Assembly (NCBI RefSeq): GCF_001667035.1
Contig: NZ_LZIR01000065.1
Span: forward strand, 1 to 35,905
Source of the DNA: Mycobacterium sp. 852002-51057_SCH5723018
GTDB taxonomy: Bacteria; Actinomycetota; Actinomycetes; Mycobacteriales; Mycobacteriaceae
DNA: 35,905 bases
Direction of reading: 5' to 3'
Position numbers and translations under genes: made by a program. Each line of letters starts with the position of its first letter. Positions within the stretch are counted from its first letter, which is position 1. Under the pieces are notes generated by a model, which did no database searches, had not been told where the DNA came from, and was given only the letters and a program-made list of their open reading frames with translations. Positions 7,372 through 16,317 of the stretch are shown here, one piece after another.

Positions 7372-9495
7372 TCAGTCGAGAGCCGGGCATTGCGGAAGCC
7401 GGTGCAGCGCGTCGGGATCACTCTGCACCCGCAGGCGGCGTCGTCCGTCCCCGTCGGCGGCAACACCGAAGGGCAGCTCGGCGGCGCCGGCGCTCCCCGG
7501 GTCCACGAGTAGCTGCAGTTCGTCGGAATCGACGAACAACACCGCGTCATCATGGGAGAGCTTCCAGGGATGCCCATCGCCGGGCCAGCGGCCACCGACG
7601 AGCCGGATGCCGTTGCGATCGCCGTCGTCGCCTTCGGCCGCCTCGGCCATGACGCAACTGACCCACAGTTTCGCCGGCACCGGACGGAAGTACACCGCGA
7701 GGCGCTGACGGTTGAGGTCGAGGTCAACCGGCATTCCGATCGGCGGAAGCGAGGTGCCCTCGGGATGGTCGTTCAGCGATTTTTTGACCTGGCGTGACCC
7801 GATGCCGGTGCCGAACCAGTCGATGGTCAACACCGTGGTGAGGTACTGCGCGATCGCCAGGGTCAACAGGCCGCCCGCGCCGGCGGCCCCCACGCCGGCG
7901 GCCCCCGCGACCCAGGTCACCGGCAGCGCAAGCAGGCCGACCACCGCCGCCGCGCCCGCCGCCGTGGCGACTTTGCCGGGTGCGGTCAGGCTGAAATCGG
8001 CATTGACGTCCGGATCAGAGTTCTGCGCCGGTCGCACTCCCACGGTTCGCGGTAGCCGATCGAATCGCTCGCGGACTTCCTTGACCGTTGCCTCGTACTC
8101 CTCATGGCTGAGCTGACCGGCGCGCTTCTGGTGGCCGGCCATGCTGAGCGTCTCCTGGAGAAGCTCGATGGTATCCACGTCGGCCCGTTGCCACTCCTTG
8201 CCCTTCGGGTCGCGCGGTATGTCGTCGAGGCCCATTTCGTAGGTCACCTTGAAGGTCGCCTCGAAGTCGTAGAGCTTGGTTTCGGCGCTCACGCTGCCGT
8301 CGACGACCAGCCGGCCGTCCTGGGTCCGCGGCACGATGTCGGCGTCGAGGGCGTCCAGGCTGCGATCCTGGCCGCCGATGTTGATGGTCTTCGGACCCAC
8401 CAGCAGGCACGGCGCATCGGCGTCGAAGTCGCCCTCTTCGAGACCGAAGCTATTCATCACGGTGTCGCGGACCTGCCGCAGGATGCTCCATCCCGTGACC
8501 GCCAACGCGGTCTTCTCGTGCGGGTTTTCGGCGAGGACCGACGCGGGCAGCTCCTCACCGGGCGGTAGCGCGCGCAGCGTCTGCAGCTGCACCACCATGG
8601 ATTCGTGGGTCTCGTCACCGACTTCGAAGCGTTGCACGATGGCGTCGAGCGCCTTGAAGGTGCTGTCGTCTTGCGCCTCGGGGTCGACGTCCTCCGGCGA
8701 CGGCAGGAGTGGCTGAATCCCGTTGTCGCCCATGGCTTCAAGTTGTGGCCGGACCGCGTCGGCGATCTGGGCGGCAAGGGAGTCGAGCACCCTGGTTCTC
8801 GCCTCGTCGTCGGAGAGGCTGGGGTGCTGCAGCTTTTCCAGGTTCACCATCAGCTCCCCGGCAATGCTGTGGGTGATCCAGTACGCCTCGGCGTAGTCGA
8901 GTTCCCAGCTGATCCGCGGATCCTGTCCGGCAAACACCGTGAGCCCGCCGGCACGGCGTTCGATGTGCGGACCGAACAGCCACCCGGCGTAGCGGTCGGC
9001 CAGCGGCGTGGCCACCAGCACGGGGGCTTCCTGTGCCGTGAAGTTCAGGGCGATCGTCTGCTTGCCCGGCTCTATTTGGTGTGGCTCGAGCTGGTCGTGA
9101 ATCGTCAGCCGCCCGAACAACGGGATCTCGTTGTACGGGATCTCGCGCGACTCTCCGGCGCGTGGACCGTCGGGGATCGTGATCGTGGCCGGCGGCAACG
9201 ACACCAGCGGAATGCAGGTCACCGAGTCGATGACGATTTTCGAATTGAAGATCACCAGGTCGATCGCGAAATGTCGCAGTGGATCGGACAGTTCGCCGTC
9301 GGCTTCCTCCTGCCACGGCCGCTGATGCGAATCGAGGATGAACCAGACGCGATCCAGCGTGAGGTCGAGGGTCGCCGTCGCGGAGTAGCCGGTGCCGTCG
9401 ACCGACTGTGTGTACTTGTCGCCGCTGAACATCTCGGCCGTCTGATCCTGGACGCGGTCGCGATGAATTTCGATGATCGTGTCGGGGCGATGCAT
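7372..9495 (-). CDS. large protein of unknown function with a Gly/Ala-rich hydrophobic segment
   Basis: I do not recognise this 707-residue product. The first 420 residues look rich in beta strands, with alternating patterns such as ATLDLTLDRVWFILDS and FEATFKVTYEMGLDDI; a helical part lies at about 215-350. A charged helical stretch (about 432-485) leads to a hydrophobic Gly/Ala-rich region at 505-555 that could form a membrane hairpin, and a mixed C-terminal domain follows. There is no N-terminal signal peptide. The paired strand pattern recalls lipid-binding TULIP-type folds, but that is a guess. ATG at 9495 is used; a TTG at 9513 is in frame. It converges with the M15 peptidase, and glnA lies upstream on the same strand with about 90 bp between them. 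Confidence 0.7.
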   Translation of the reverse strand: MHRPDTIIEIHRDRVQDQTAEMFSGDKYTQSVDGTGYSATATLDLTLDRVWFILDSHQRPWQEEADGELSDPLRHFAIDLVIFNSKIVIDSVTCIPLVSLPPATITIPDGPRAGESREIPYNEIPLFGRLTIHDQLEPHQIEPGKQTIALNFTAQEAPVLVATPLADRYAGWLFGPHIERRAGGLTVFAGQDPRISWELDYAEAYWITHSIAGELMVNLEKLQHPSLSDDEARTRVLDSLAAQIADAVRPQLEAMGDNGIQPLLPSPEDVDPEAQDDSTFKALDAIVQRFEVGDETHESMVVQLQTLRALPPGEELPASVLAENPHEKTALAVTGWSILRQVRDTVMNSFGLEEGDFDADAPCLLVGPKTINIGGQDRSLDALDADIVPRTQDGRLVVDGSVSAETKLYDFEATFKVTYEMGLDDIPRDPKGKEWQRADVDTIELLQETLSMAGHQKRAGQLSHEEYEATVKEVRERFDRLPRTVGVRPAQNSDPDVNADFSLTAPGKVATAAGAAAVVGLLALPVTWVAGAAGVGAAGAGGLLTLAIAQYLTTVLTIDWFGTGIGSRQVKKSLNDHPEGTSLPPIGMPVDLDLNRQRLAVYFRPVPAKLWVSCVMAEAAEGDDGDRNGIRLVGGRWPGDGHPWKLSHDDAVLFVDSDELQLLVDPGSAGAAELPFGVAADGDGRRRLRVQSDPDALHRLPQCPALD

Positions 9496-9588
9496 GTCGG
9501 ATGCTGTACCCAAAAAGGCGTGTTTCGAGTCAAGAACGAATTTCAGGGTGCAGAGCGAAGACCTGGTCGGGCGCTGACTTGTCCTGGC

Positions 9589-11025
9589 TTATACGTCGTA
9601 GTACAGCGCAAACTCGTACGGCGTCGGCCGCAGGTTGACCGGCGCGATCTCGTAATCGCGCTTGTAGTTGATCCACGTCTCGATTAGGTCGGGCGTGAAC
9701 ACGCCTCCCTGGGTGAGGTATTCGCTGTCGTCCTCCAGACGGTCGATTACCGCCGACAGCTGAGTGGGAGCCTGCGGGATTTCCGCCGCCTCCTCTGGCG
9801 GCAGCTCGTAGAGATCTTTGTCGACCGGCGGAGGCGGCTCGATCTTGTGCTTGATGCCGTCCAGCCCCGCCATCAGCTGGGCGGCGAACGAAAGGTACGG
9901 GTTGCCCGACGAGTCGGGGCAACGGAACTCCAGCCGCTTGGCCTTCGGGTTGTTTCCGGTGATCGGGATACGCACGCACGCCGAGCGGTTGCGCTGGCTG
10001 TAGACCAGGTTGATGGGGGCCTCATAGCCGGGAACCAGGCGTTTGTAGGAATTGATCGTCGGGTTGGTGAAGGCCAGTAACGACGGCGCGTGGTACAGCA
10101 AACCGCCGATGTAGTGGCGGGCGGTGTCGGACAGGCCGGCATACCCGGTCTCGTCATACATCAGCGGGACGCCGTCCTTCCACAGGGATTGGTGGCAGTG
10201 CATCCCCGATCCGTTGTCGCCGAACAGCGGCTTCGGCATGAAGGTCACGGTCTTGCCTGCCTGCCATGCGGTTTGCTTGACGATGTATTTGTACATCTGG
10301 TGGTCGTCGGCCGCGTGCAGCAATGTGTTGAATTTGTAGTTGATCTCGGCCTGGCCGCCGCTGCCCACTTCGTGGTGGCCCTTCTCCAAAGAGAAGCCGG
10401 CATTGGTCAGGTGGGTGAGGATCTCATCGCGCAGGTCGACGTAATGGTCGGTGGGGGCCACCGGAAAGTACCCGCCCTTGTGGCGGACCTTGTAACCGAG
10501 ATTGGGGCCGCCGTCGGACTCGGTCTCCGCTCCGGTGTTCCACCACCCGGAGGTCGCATCCACCTTGTAGAACGAGCCGTTGGTGCTCGAGTCGAAGCTC
10601 ACCGAGTCGAAGATGTAGAACTCGGCTTCCGGGCCGAAGTAGGCGGTGTCCGCAATGCCCGAGCTGATCAGGTAGTTCTCCGCCTTGCGGGCGACGTTTC
10701 GCGGATCGCGCGAGTACACCTCGAGGGTGAACGGGTCGTGCACGAAGAAGTTCACATTCAGCGTCTTGCGGGCACGGAACGGGTCGATGGTCGCGGTTTC
10801 CGGATCGGGTAGCAGCAGCATGTCGGACTCGTGGATCGATTGGAAACCGCGAATCGAGGAGCCGTCGAAGGCCAAGCCTTCCTCGAGCACGTTCTCGTCG
10901 AATGCGTAAATCGGAATTGTGAAGTGCTGCATAGTGCCTGGCAGGTCACAGAATCGGACGTCGACATATTCGATGTTCTCATCCTTGGCAAGTTTGAAGA
11001 CATCGTCGGGCGTCGTTTCGGGCAC
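9589..11025 (-). CDS. glnA: type I glutamine synthetase, GlnA1-like
   Basis: This 478-residue enzyme is co-linear with M. tuberculosis GlnA1 (478). It has the GS-I beta-grasp start ([15 protein letters not shown]), [38 protein letters not shown] and the C-terminal FALYYDV. Tyr406 in [11 protein letters not shown] is the site at which GlnE adenylylates this class, so activity control by AMP addition is likely. It makes glutamine from glutamate and ammonia using ATP; the family forms dodecamers. The GTG start at 11025 has a clear AAAGGAG site six bases upstream. The neighbours differ from the usual glnA1 setting (no lipA/lipB, glnE or glnA2), so this is either a paralogue or a moved copy. Divergence from M. 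tuberculosis GlnA1, for instance near residues 38-50, favours a paralogue. Confidence 0.95.
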   Translation of the reverse strand: MPETTPDDVFKLAKDENIEYVDVRFCDLPGTMQHFTIPIYAFDENVLEEGLAFDGSSIRGFQSIHESDMLLLPDPETATIDPFRARKTLNVNFFVHDPFTLEVYSRDPRNVARKAENYLISSGIADTAYFGPEAEFYIFDSVSFDSSTNGSFYKVDATSGWWNTGAETESDGGPNLGYKVRHKGGYFPVAPTDHYVDLRDEILTHLTNAGFSLEKGHHEVGSGGQAEINYKFNTLLHAADDHQMYKYIVKQTAWQAGKTVTFMPKPLFGDNGSGMHCHQSLWKDGVPLMYDETGYAGLSDTARHYIGGLLYHAPSLLAFTNPTINSYKRLVPGYEAPINLVYSQRNRSACVRIPITGNNPKAKRLEFRCPDSSGNPYLSFAAQLMAGLDGIKHKIEPPPPVDKDLYELPPEEAAEIPQAPTQLSAVIDRLEDDSEYLTQGGVFTPDLIETWINYKRDYEIAPVNLRPTPYEFALYYDV

Positions 11026-11086
11026 AGAACGCTCCTTTACTTGATGGCATGCATCAGTGTGCGAGGGGTGTCGTTACGCCTCGACT

Positions 11087-11102
11087 ATTTCGCCTGCGTG
11101 AC
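11087..11102 (-). promoter_or_regulatory. candidate GlnR box upstream of glnA
   Basis: On the minus strand this reads GTCAC-GCAGGC-GAAAT, close to the actinobacterial GlnR pattern GTnAC-n6-GaAAC. It lies about 60 bases upstream of the glnA start. A further GTAAC lies nearer glnA (minus strand, 11077-11073). The match is by eye only. Confidence 0.35.
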
Positions 11103-11232
11103 GAGCGCAAGTCGAACCTATTGCGCCCCAATAAGACCCCGCTCCTCCGGTGGCAGTATCCGGCGTCGTGGCCGATAGTCAAATAAACCATATGGACGCC
11201 AAGAAGCGAACGAACCGACCGGATTTCGAAAA

Positions 11233-13008
11233 ATGGCCCAGATCTTTCAGTTTCATCGCGAAATTATCGTCTGCGGTGACGACCCGCTGTCGAAGACGAT
11301 CGCCGAGGAGCTACGGGGAGCCGGCGCGCGGATCATCAAGATCAACACCGCCGCCGACCTCCTTGGCGCCGGGGTGCATCGCGCGCGTGCCGTCGTCTGC
11401 GCCGGACCCAACGACGCGGTGAATCTCGAAATCGCATTGCTGGCAAGGGAATTCAGTCAGAATATCCGCGTCGTGGCACGTCTGGCCAATGACGTGCTGC
11501 GCGGGGCCGTGGCCGCCGTCAACGGCCCCGGCGCCATCTTGGACGTCGCCGACCTCGCAACGCCATCCATCGTCGAGGCGGTTCTGTCGCGTGACACGCA
11601 CCAGTTCGAGACGGCCGGTATCGAATTCGTGGTGTGGGGATCCGAGGCGCCGTCTAACGCGACTCTGCGCGAGATCTACGCCGACCTGGCACCGGTGGCC
11701 GTCGTCCACGGCAAGAACTCACCCGCCCCCGGTGAGGTGGTGCCGTGCCCGGGACGGGATCAACAGGTCTACGCCGGCGACCGGGCCTCGATGATCGGTG
11801 TCAAAGACGAACTGGAAGCCCGCGGGATCGCCGTGCCTGCCCCGACCGCGACGCGCTCTCGTCACTCACGGGCACGACGCGCAATCGACGCCGCGCGCGC
11901 CATGCGCGACGACGTGAACCCGATGCTTTTTCCCTCGTTGGCATTCGCGCTGTTCCTCACGCTCGGCTCGACGGCTGTGGTGCGCTTCGCCTATCAGAAC
12001 CCGCGGATGTCGTGGCTCGACGCCCTGTACTTCGCCTCGGAGACGATCACGACCGTGGGCTATGGCGATTTCAGCTTCGCCCAACAATCCACCTCGCTGC
12101 GACTGTTCGCCGTCGGGTTGATGTTCGGCGGCGCGACCGTCACCGCCATCCTCGTCGCGTTCCTCGCGGACCTGCTGCTCTCGCGCCGATTCGTCCAAAC
12201 GGCCGGCCTCCTACGGGCACGCCATATGCGCGACCACGTCGTGGTCGTCGGCCTCGGTTCAATCGGCGTCCGCGTCGTCAGTGACTTGACCTCGGCCGGA
12301 TACGACGTCCTCGTCATCGAGCCGGACGAGAACAACCGCTACCTGCCCACCGTGTCCGAACTCGATGTGCCGGTGATTTTCGGAGATCCAACGATGCGTA
12401 AGACGCTGGAATCGGCGCGCGTCGATCGCGCCCGCGGCGTGGCGGTAGTGACCGGGGACGACATGGAGAACATCGAGACGGGGATCGTCCTGCTTGAGAT
12501 CTTGGGATCCGACACCAAAGTGCCGATTGTCATGCGCGTTCAAGGCCGCGCGCTGGGCACCGCGGTGAACCGCCGGTTCGGTTTCGAAAACGTGCGGTCG
12601 ATCGTCGACCTGGCCGCGCCGTGGTTCATCGGCGCCGCGATGGGCCTGCAGGTGCTGGGAACGTTTTGGGTCGGGCAGCGCTCCTTCATGATCGGCGAAA
12701 TGCTCGTTGCGGCGGGCAGCGAGCTCGATGGGCTGCGAATGGTGGATCTGTCTACCCAAACGCGCGTCATCGCGATCACCCGACCGGAAGGGCCGATCAG
12801 GCTGCGCCCCCGCCGCGATGCCCGACTGAAGGCCGGCGACACCGTCTACCTCGTCGGCCCTTACCGCGAGTTGATCGCGACGCTGCGCAAGGGCCAGCCC
12901 CCACCGCTGACCGCGGTCAACGGTGAACGCACGGCCACGCTCGCGGCGGCGCGTTCGCGCGGGCCAGATGTGCGCCCGCCCAGATGGGCGCCGGACACCG
13001 ACGCTTGA
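11233..13008 (+). CDS. potassium channel with RCK domains on both sides of the pore
   Basis: The 591-residue protein has an N-terminal RCK/TrkA-N-like domain (about 9-130), a linker, a two-helix pore (about 231-310) with the potassium selectivity filter TVGYGD at 274-279, a second RCK domain (about 328-450) and a TrkA-C-like domain (about 490-560). The second RCK keeps the GLGSIG dinucleotide-binding motif. In the first the loop reads CGDDPLS and has lost the glycine pattern, so it may bind another ligand or only serve assembly. RCK domains gate channels in response to nucleotides or ions, so this is a plasma membrane channel for potassium homeostasis. The ribosome binding site is weak, but the RCK fold begins right after the ATG. 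It is divergent from glnA. Confidence 0.88.
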   Translation: MAQIFQFHREIIVCGDDPLSKTIAEELRGAGARIIKINTAADLLGAGVHRARAVVCAGPNDAVNLEIALLAREFSQNIRVVARLANDVLRGAVAAVNGPGAILDVADLATPSIVEAVLSRDTHQFETAGIEFVVWGSEAPSNATLREIYADLAPVAVVHGKNSPAPGEVVPCPGRDQQVYAGDRASMIGVKDELEARGIAVPAPTATRSRHSRARRAIDAARAMRDDVNPMLFPSLAFALFLTLGSTAVVRFAYQNPRMSWLDALYFASETITTVGYGDFSFAQQSTSLRLFAVGLMFGGATVTAILVAFLADLLLSRRFVQTAGLLRARHMRDHVVVVGLGSIGVRVVSDLTSAGYDVLVIEPDENNRYLPTVSELDVPVIFGDPTMRKTLESARVDRARGVAVVTGDDMENIETGIVLLEILGSDTKVPIVMRVQGRALGTAVNRRFGFENVRSIVDLAAPWFIGAAMGLQVLGTFWVGQRSFMIGEMLVAAGSELDGLRMVDLSTQTRVIAITRPEGPIRLRPRRDARLKAGDTVYLVGPYRELIATLRKGQPPPLTAVNGERTATLAAARSRGPDVRPPRWAPDTDA

Positions 13009-13053
13009 CGAAGACGTCCCGCGGGCCGGGGCCACGTCCGTATCGTGAGGGCC

Positions 13054-13800
13054 ATGGATGCGGCCGACCCCCGTGGTGAAGCGCCGGATTCCGTCGGCCG
13101 CCGCCGGCTGCTCAGGCTGGCCGGCAGCGTCGGCCTGGCCGCGGTGGCCTGCGCCTGCTCGAGCGCGACGCGAACGGACTCTGTCTCGGTGTCCGCCCGC
13201 CTGACCGCTGCCACGTCGGCCCAGTTGCTGTGCCGGGATGCCTGGGGCGCGCAGCCGCCCCGCGCCGGCGGCAAGCCGCACACCATCACCCGCATGACCC
13301 TGCACCACGAGGCCGTGGTCCTCGGCGACAACCGCAATGCCCCAGGCCACCTCCGAGGGGACCAGCGATACCACCAAGACCAGCTGGGATGGGTCGACAT
13401 CGCGTATCACGTGGGCGTCGACCGCAATGGCAACATCTATGAACTGCGGAGCACCGAAATTGCGGGCGACACCGCGACCGACTACAACACGACGGGCCAT
13501 TTCCTAGTCCTCTGCGAAGGGGATTTCGATCAAGAGGCCGTGTCCGAGGCGCAGCTGCACGGGGCGGCTGTCGCGTTCGCTTGGGCCGTGCAGAATTTCC
13601 GCATCGCGACCGACACCTTGGCGGGCCACCGGGACCTGGCGCAGACTTCTTGCCCGGGTGCGAACCTGTACGCCCACCTCTCCTCGGGTGACCTCAAGCG
13701 GCGCATCGACTATCAGCTGGCCGCCGGCAGAGTGGACCTCCAGCGCTTCTGCGGGCCCGACGCGGCCGCCAGGGTCGCGGCCATCGAGGCGGGCACCTGA
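13054..13800 (+). CDS. N-acetylmuramoyl-L-alanine amidase, PGRP/amidase-2 type, Tat-like leader
   Basis: This 248-residue protein starts with a twin-arginine-type leader (GRRRLLRLAG) followed by a possible lipobox VACAC, suggesting a Tat-exported lipoprotein. The amidase-2/PGRP fold follows. Zinc ligands are His84 or His85 in LHHE, His192 in AGHRD and Cys200 in TSCPG; Tyr119 in IAYHV is the usual catalytic-site tyrosine. Such enzymes cut the bond between muramic acid and the stem peptide. ATG at 13054 is used; an in-frame GTG at 13045 adds three residues. It stands 45 bp after the channel gene in the same direction, with a further gene 34 bp downstream, so co-transcription is possible but no shared role is evident. 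Confidence 0.83.
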   Translation: MDAADPRGEAPDSVGRRRLLRLAGSVGLAAVACACSSATRTDSVSVSARLTAATSAQLLCRDAWGAQPPRAGGKPHTITRMTLHHEAVVLGDNRNAPGHLRGDQRYHQDQLGWVDIAYHVGVDRNGNIYELRSTEIAGDTATDYNTTGHFLVLCEGDFDQEAVSEAQLHGAAVAFAWAVQNFRIATDTLAGHRDLAQTSCPGANLYAHLSSGDLKRRIDYQLAAGRVDLQRFCGPDAAARVAAIEAGT

Positions 13801-13834
13801 CCACACAATTTCGGTCGAGCTAAGGACGAGTGCA

Positions 13835-14722
13835 ATGGATACCGAGGACGAGTCCGTCACAACGCTGGAAGACCTCAGGGACGACCTGGCCCAGCGGTAC
13901 AAGCGCACACCAACCGGCGGAAGCTCGGTCGAGAGCGCCGTCGTCGAGAGTGACTTGGCGTCCCTGGACCGCGACGGCTACGTCATCTGGGAGAACCTGC
14001 TCAGCGTCCAGCAATGCCGGCAAATCCGCGAGGCCGTGCGGCCTTGGCTCGAGCACACCGGGCGCAACTCCTTCGAGGGCCGGCGCACCCAGCGCATCTA
14101 CAGCGTGCTGAGCAGGACGCGCGTGTGCGATCGGCTTGCAGATCATCCACGGGTACTGGCGGTGCTCGATCGATTGCTGATGCCCAACTACCTGCTGTCG
14201 GCATTGCAGGCCATCAACATTCGGCCGGAAGAGACCGCGCAGCTGCCTCACCATGACGACGGCTTCTACCCGATTCCGCGTCCCCGGGCACCGTTGGCTG
14301 CGGCGACGATCTGGGCGATCGACGACTTCACCGCGGACAACGGCGCCACGGTGGTTTATCCGGGCAGTCACCGCTGGGGCAAGCGCCGGCCCGGACCCGA
14401 CGACCCGGCGCTCCCCATCGTTATGCCCGCCGGCTCGTGCGTCTTCTTCGTGGGCACCCTTTGGCATGGCGGCGGCGCCAACAGCACCGCCCGCGAGCGC
14501 CTCGCCGTCACCGCCCAGTACTGCCAACCGTGGCTGCGACCGATGGAAGCCTTCACCTTGTCGATATCGCGCGACATCGCTCGAACGGTTTCCCATGACC
14601 TTCGCCGCATGCTCGGCTACAGCATCCACCCACCGTTCGTCGGCGCGGTCGACGGCCTGCACCCGCTAAGGCTGTTGGATACGGATCCCGGCGTCGAGGG
14701 CGAAGACCCCGACGGGCGCTGA
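13835..14722 (+). CDS. PhyH-family Fe(II)/2-oxoglutarate dioxygenase
   Basis: The 295-residue product belongs to the phytanoyl-CoA dioxygenase family. DRDGYVIWENLLS at about residue 47 is the typical opening, the HxD iron ligands lie in HHDDGFYP, the distal histidine in LWHGGGAN, and the 2-oxoglutarate-binding arginine is expected in RERLAVTAQY. Members hydroxylate lipids or small secondary metabolites; the substrate is not predictable here. ATG at 13835 is preceded by AAGGA at 13822-13826. The last 57 bases overlap the 3' end of the convergent adenylate cyclase gene, so both transcripts are antisense to each other there. Confidence 0.85.
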   Translation: MDTEDESVTTLEDLRDDLAQRYKRTPTGGSSVESAVVESDLASLDRDGYVIWENLLSVQQCRQIREAVRPWLEHTGRNSFEGRRTQRIYSVLSRTRVCDRLADHPRVLAVLDRLLMPNYLLSALQAINIRPEETAQLPHHDDGFYPIPRPRAPLAAATIWAIDDFTADNGATVVYPGSHRWGKRRPGPDDPALPIVMPAGSCVFFVGTLWHGGGANSTARERLAVTAQYCQPWLRPMEAFTLSISRDIARTVSHDLRRMLGYSIHPPFVGAVDGLHPLRLLDTDPGVEGEDPDGR

Positions 14723-16192
14723 CTTCCCCTTCAGGGCGTGGGATCCCCGGTCGAGGAGTTCGGGCGGTCGGGAAGTTAGTGCGTCGACGGCCTGTTGGGT
14801 GAGCAAGATCGTGTCACCCGTCGTCTTGGTGAGCTGCTCGACGCGGGCCGCCACGTTGACGGTGTCCCCGATCAGCGTGAACTCGAGCTTGCCGCCGCCA
14901 CCGATGGTGCCGGCGATCACCTCACCGGTGTTGATCCCGATGCCGATCCGAAGCGTCCCGCCAAAGCGCTCGGCGACCAGGCACTGAATCCTGGTGGCGA
15001 CCGACATCGCGGCGTCCGCGTGATGCGCAAGGTCGTTCGGTGCGCCGAAGACGGCCAGTGCCCCGTCGCCGAGGAACTTATTGACATGCCCACCGGCGTC
15101 GACCACGGCCGGCACCACGATCTCGAACAGGGCGTTGAGCCGCGCGACCGTGTCCTCGGCGGTATTCGCCTCGGCGAACGGGGTGAAGTCACGGACATCG
15201 ACGAACATCACGGTCACATGGCGGCGCTCCCCGATGAACACGTCGTCGCCCTGCTCGAGTAGCCGCGCCGCCAGGGCCGGGTCGACGTAGGTCCCGAACG
15301 CGCCCTGAAGTCGTTGTCGCTCAGCCAAACCCGCCTGCATCCGGTTGAACGATGCGACCAGTACACCGAGGTCGTCGTCCTGGACAACCGGCAGGCGTTG
15401 GGTGTAGTCGCCGGCCGCAACGCGTTCGGCTCCTTCGGCGAGATCTCGAATGGGCCGCAGAGACGATGAGAACCCAATACCGACGGATATCGGTACCGCG
15501 AATCCAAGCGTCAACGTGAATCCCAGGACGAGCGAGAGGAGAGGTAATTCACGGACCGTATCCAGCGCGGACGCTAACAGGGCGCCACCGACGGCGAACC
15601 CGAATGCGACGGCAACCATGGAGACGTTCGAGCGCGTGGCAAAAGTCGGACGGGACCGCGGCAGTGAATCACCGATCCCGGTGTCAGCGGCTAGCGCGAT
15701 TCTGGGAGGGCGCATCGTTCCTTCCACGATGCTGCGGTATGCGACGAGTTGGACCGCAGTTCCGAGGAAGGCGCCGAGGATCCCGTATTGGACGAGCCGC
15801 GACGACGGCGCTCCGGCCACAGTGCCGACGACAACCGCCAACGCGGCGGCCCATACGCCGGTGCCCCACACCGTTTGAGGGATCGCCCTGCGCGCGTAGG
15901 AATACGTGCCCTCCAGGGCCGTCGCTCGATCGACTTCCTGCCCCGCCGCCCACCGCTCCGCAGGTCGAACCAGCCGGCTATGCGGAAAAGCCATGATGCA
16001 TATGAGGAGCGGCACTGCGACAACAGTTATCACCGCCGCCTCGACGTAGCGGCCGGACTTCTCGAAAGCGACGATCGGCAACGATATGAAGGTGGAGTAG
16101 ATCGGCAGTGAAACAAGAAAAGCGATCACGCACAGCGCCCACGTATATCTCGTTCCGTACCGATCCCACGTCCACTGCCAGATGCGGTCCAT
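14666..16192 (-). CDS. membrane class III adenylate cyclase with HAMP domain
   Basis: At 508 residues it has about six membrane helices (to about residue 240), a HAMP domain (about 243-295) and a C-terminal class III cyclase domain. This is the layout of M. tuberculosis Rv1318c-Rv1320c and Rv3645. All catalytic positions are present: metal Asp332 and Asp376, adenine-selecting Lys435 and Asp443, and transition-state Asn446 and Arg450. It should therefore be an active adenylate, not guanylate, cyclase that makes cAMP in the cytoplasm in response to a membrane signal. ATG at 16192 is followed directly by the first amphipathic segment. Its 3' end overlaps the PhyH gene. The input signal is unknown. 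Confidence 0.93.
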   Translation of the reverse strand: MDRIWQWTWDRYGTRYTWALCVIAFLVSLPIYSTFISLPIVAFEKSGRYVEAAVITVVAVPLLICIMAFPHSRLVRPAERWAAGQEVDRATALEGTYSYARRAIPQTVWGTGVWAAALAVVVGTVAGAPSSRLVQYGILGAFLGTAVQLVAYRSIVEGTMRPPRIALAADTGIGDSLPRSRPTFATRSNVSMVAVAFGFAVGGALLASALDTVRELPLLSLVLGFTLTLGFAVPISVGIGFSSSLRPIRDLAEGAERVAAGDYTQRLPVVQDDDLGVLVASFNRMQAGLAERQRLQGAFGTYVDPALAARLLEQGDDVFIGERRHVTVMFVDVRDFTPFAEANTAEDTVARLNALFEIVVPAVVDAGGHVNKFLGDGALAVFGAPNDLAHHADAAMSVATRIQCLVAERFGGTLRIGIGINTGEVIAGTIGGGGKLEFTLIGDTVNVAARVEQLTKTTGDTILLTQQAVDALTSRPPELLDRGSHALKGKSAPVGVFALDAGIRIQQP

Positions 16193-16225
16193 GCCGGGAG
16201 ATTAGTTGTCCGCACCCGCGATGAG

Positions 16226-16255
16226 CGGAAAAGGGCCGCATCTCTGCGGTCCTTT
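16226..16255 (-). terminator. Rho-independent-type terminator after the secreted repeat gene
   Basis: A stem AAAGGACCGCA / TGCGGCCCTTT with a four-base loop and one mismatch is followed on the minus strand by CCCTTTTCC. It lies about 62 bases after the stop of the 16318-16734 gene and before the cyclase start, so it probably separates the two transcripts. Confidence 0.5.
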
Positions 16256-16317
16256 GGGCACCTGCGCCTTAGCCGGCACCGTCACAGCGCTCGATCACCA
16301 CCTCATGCAGGACGTCG

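Noticed and set aside
7355..7375. Hairpin CTGAGC/GCTCAG between convergent genes as a terminator
   Set aside because: Only six base pairs, no T-run, and it overlaps both stop codons; too weak to call.
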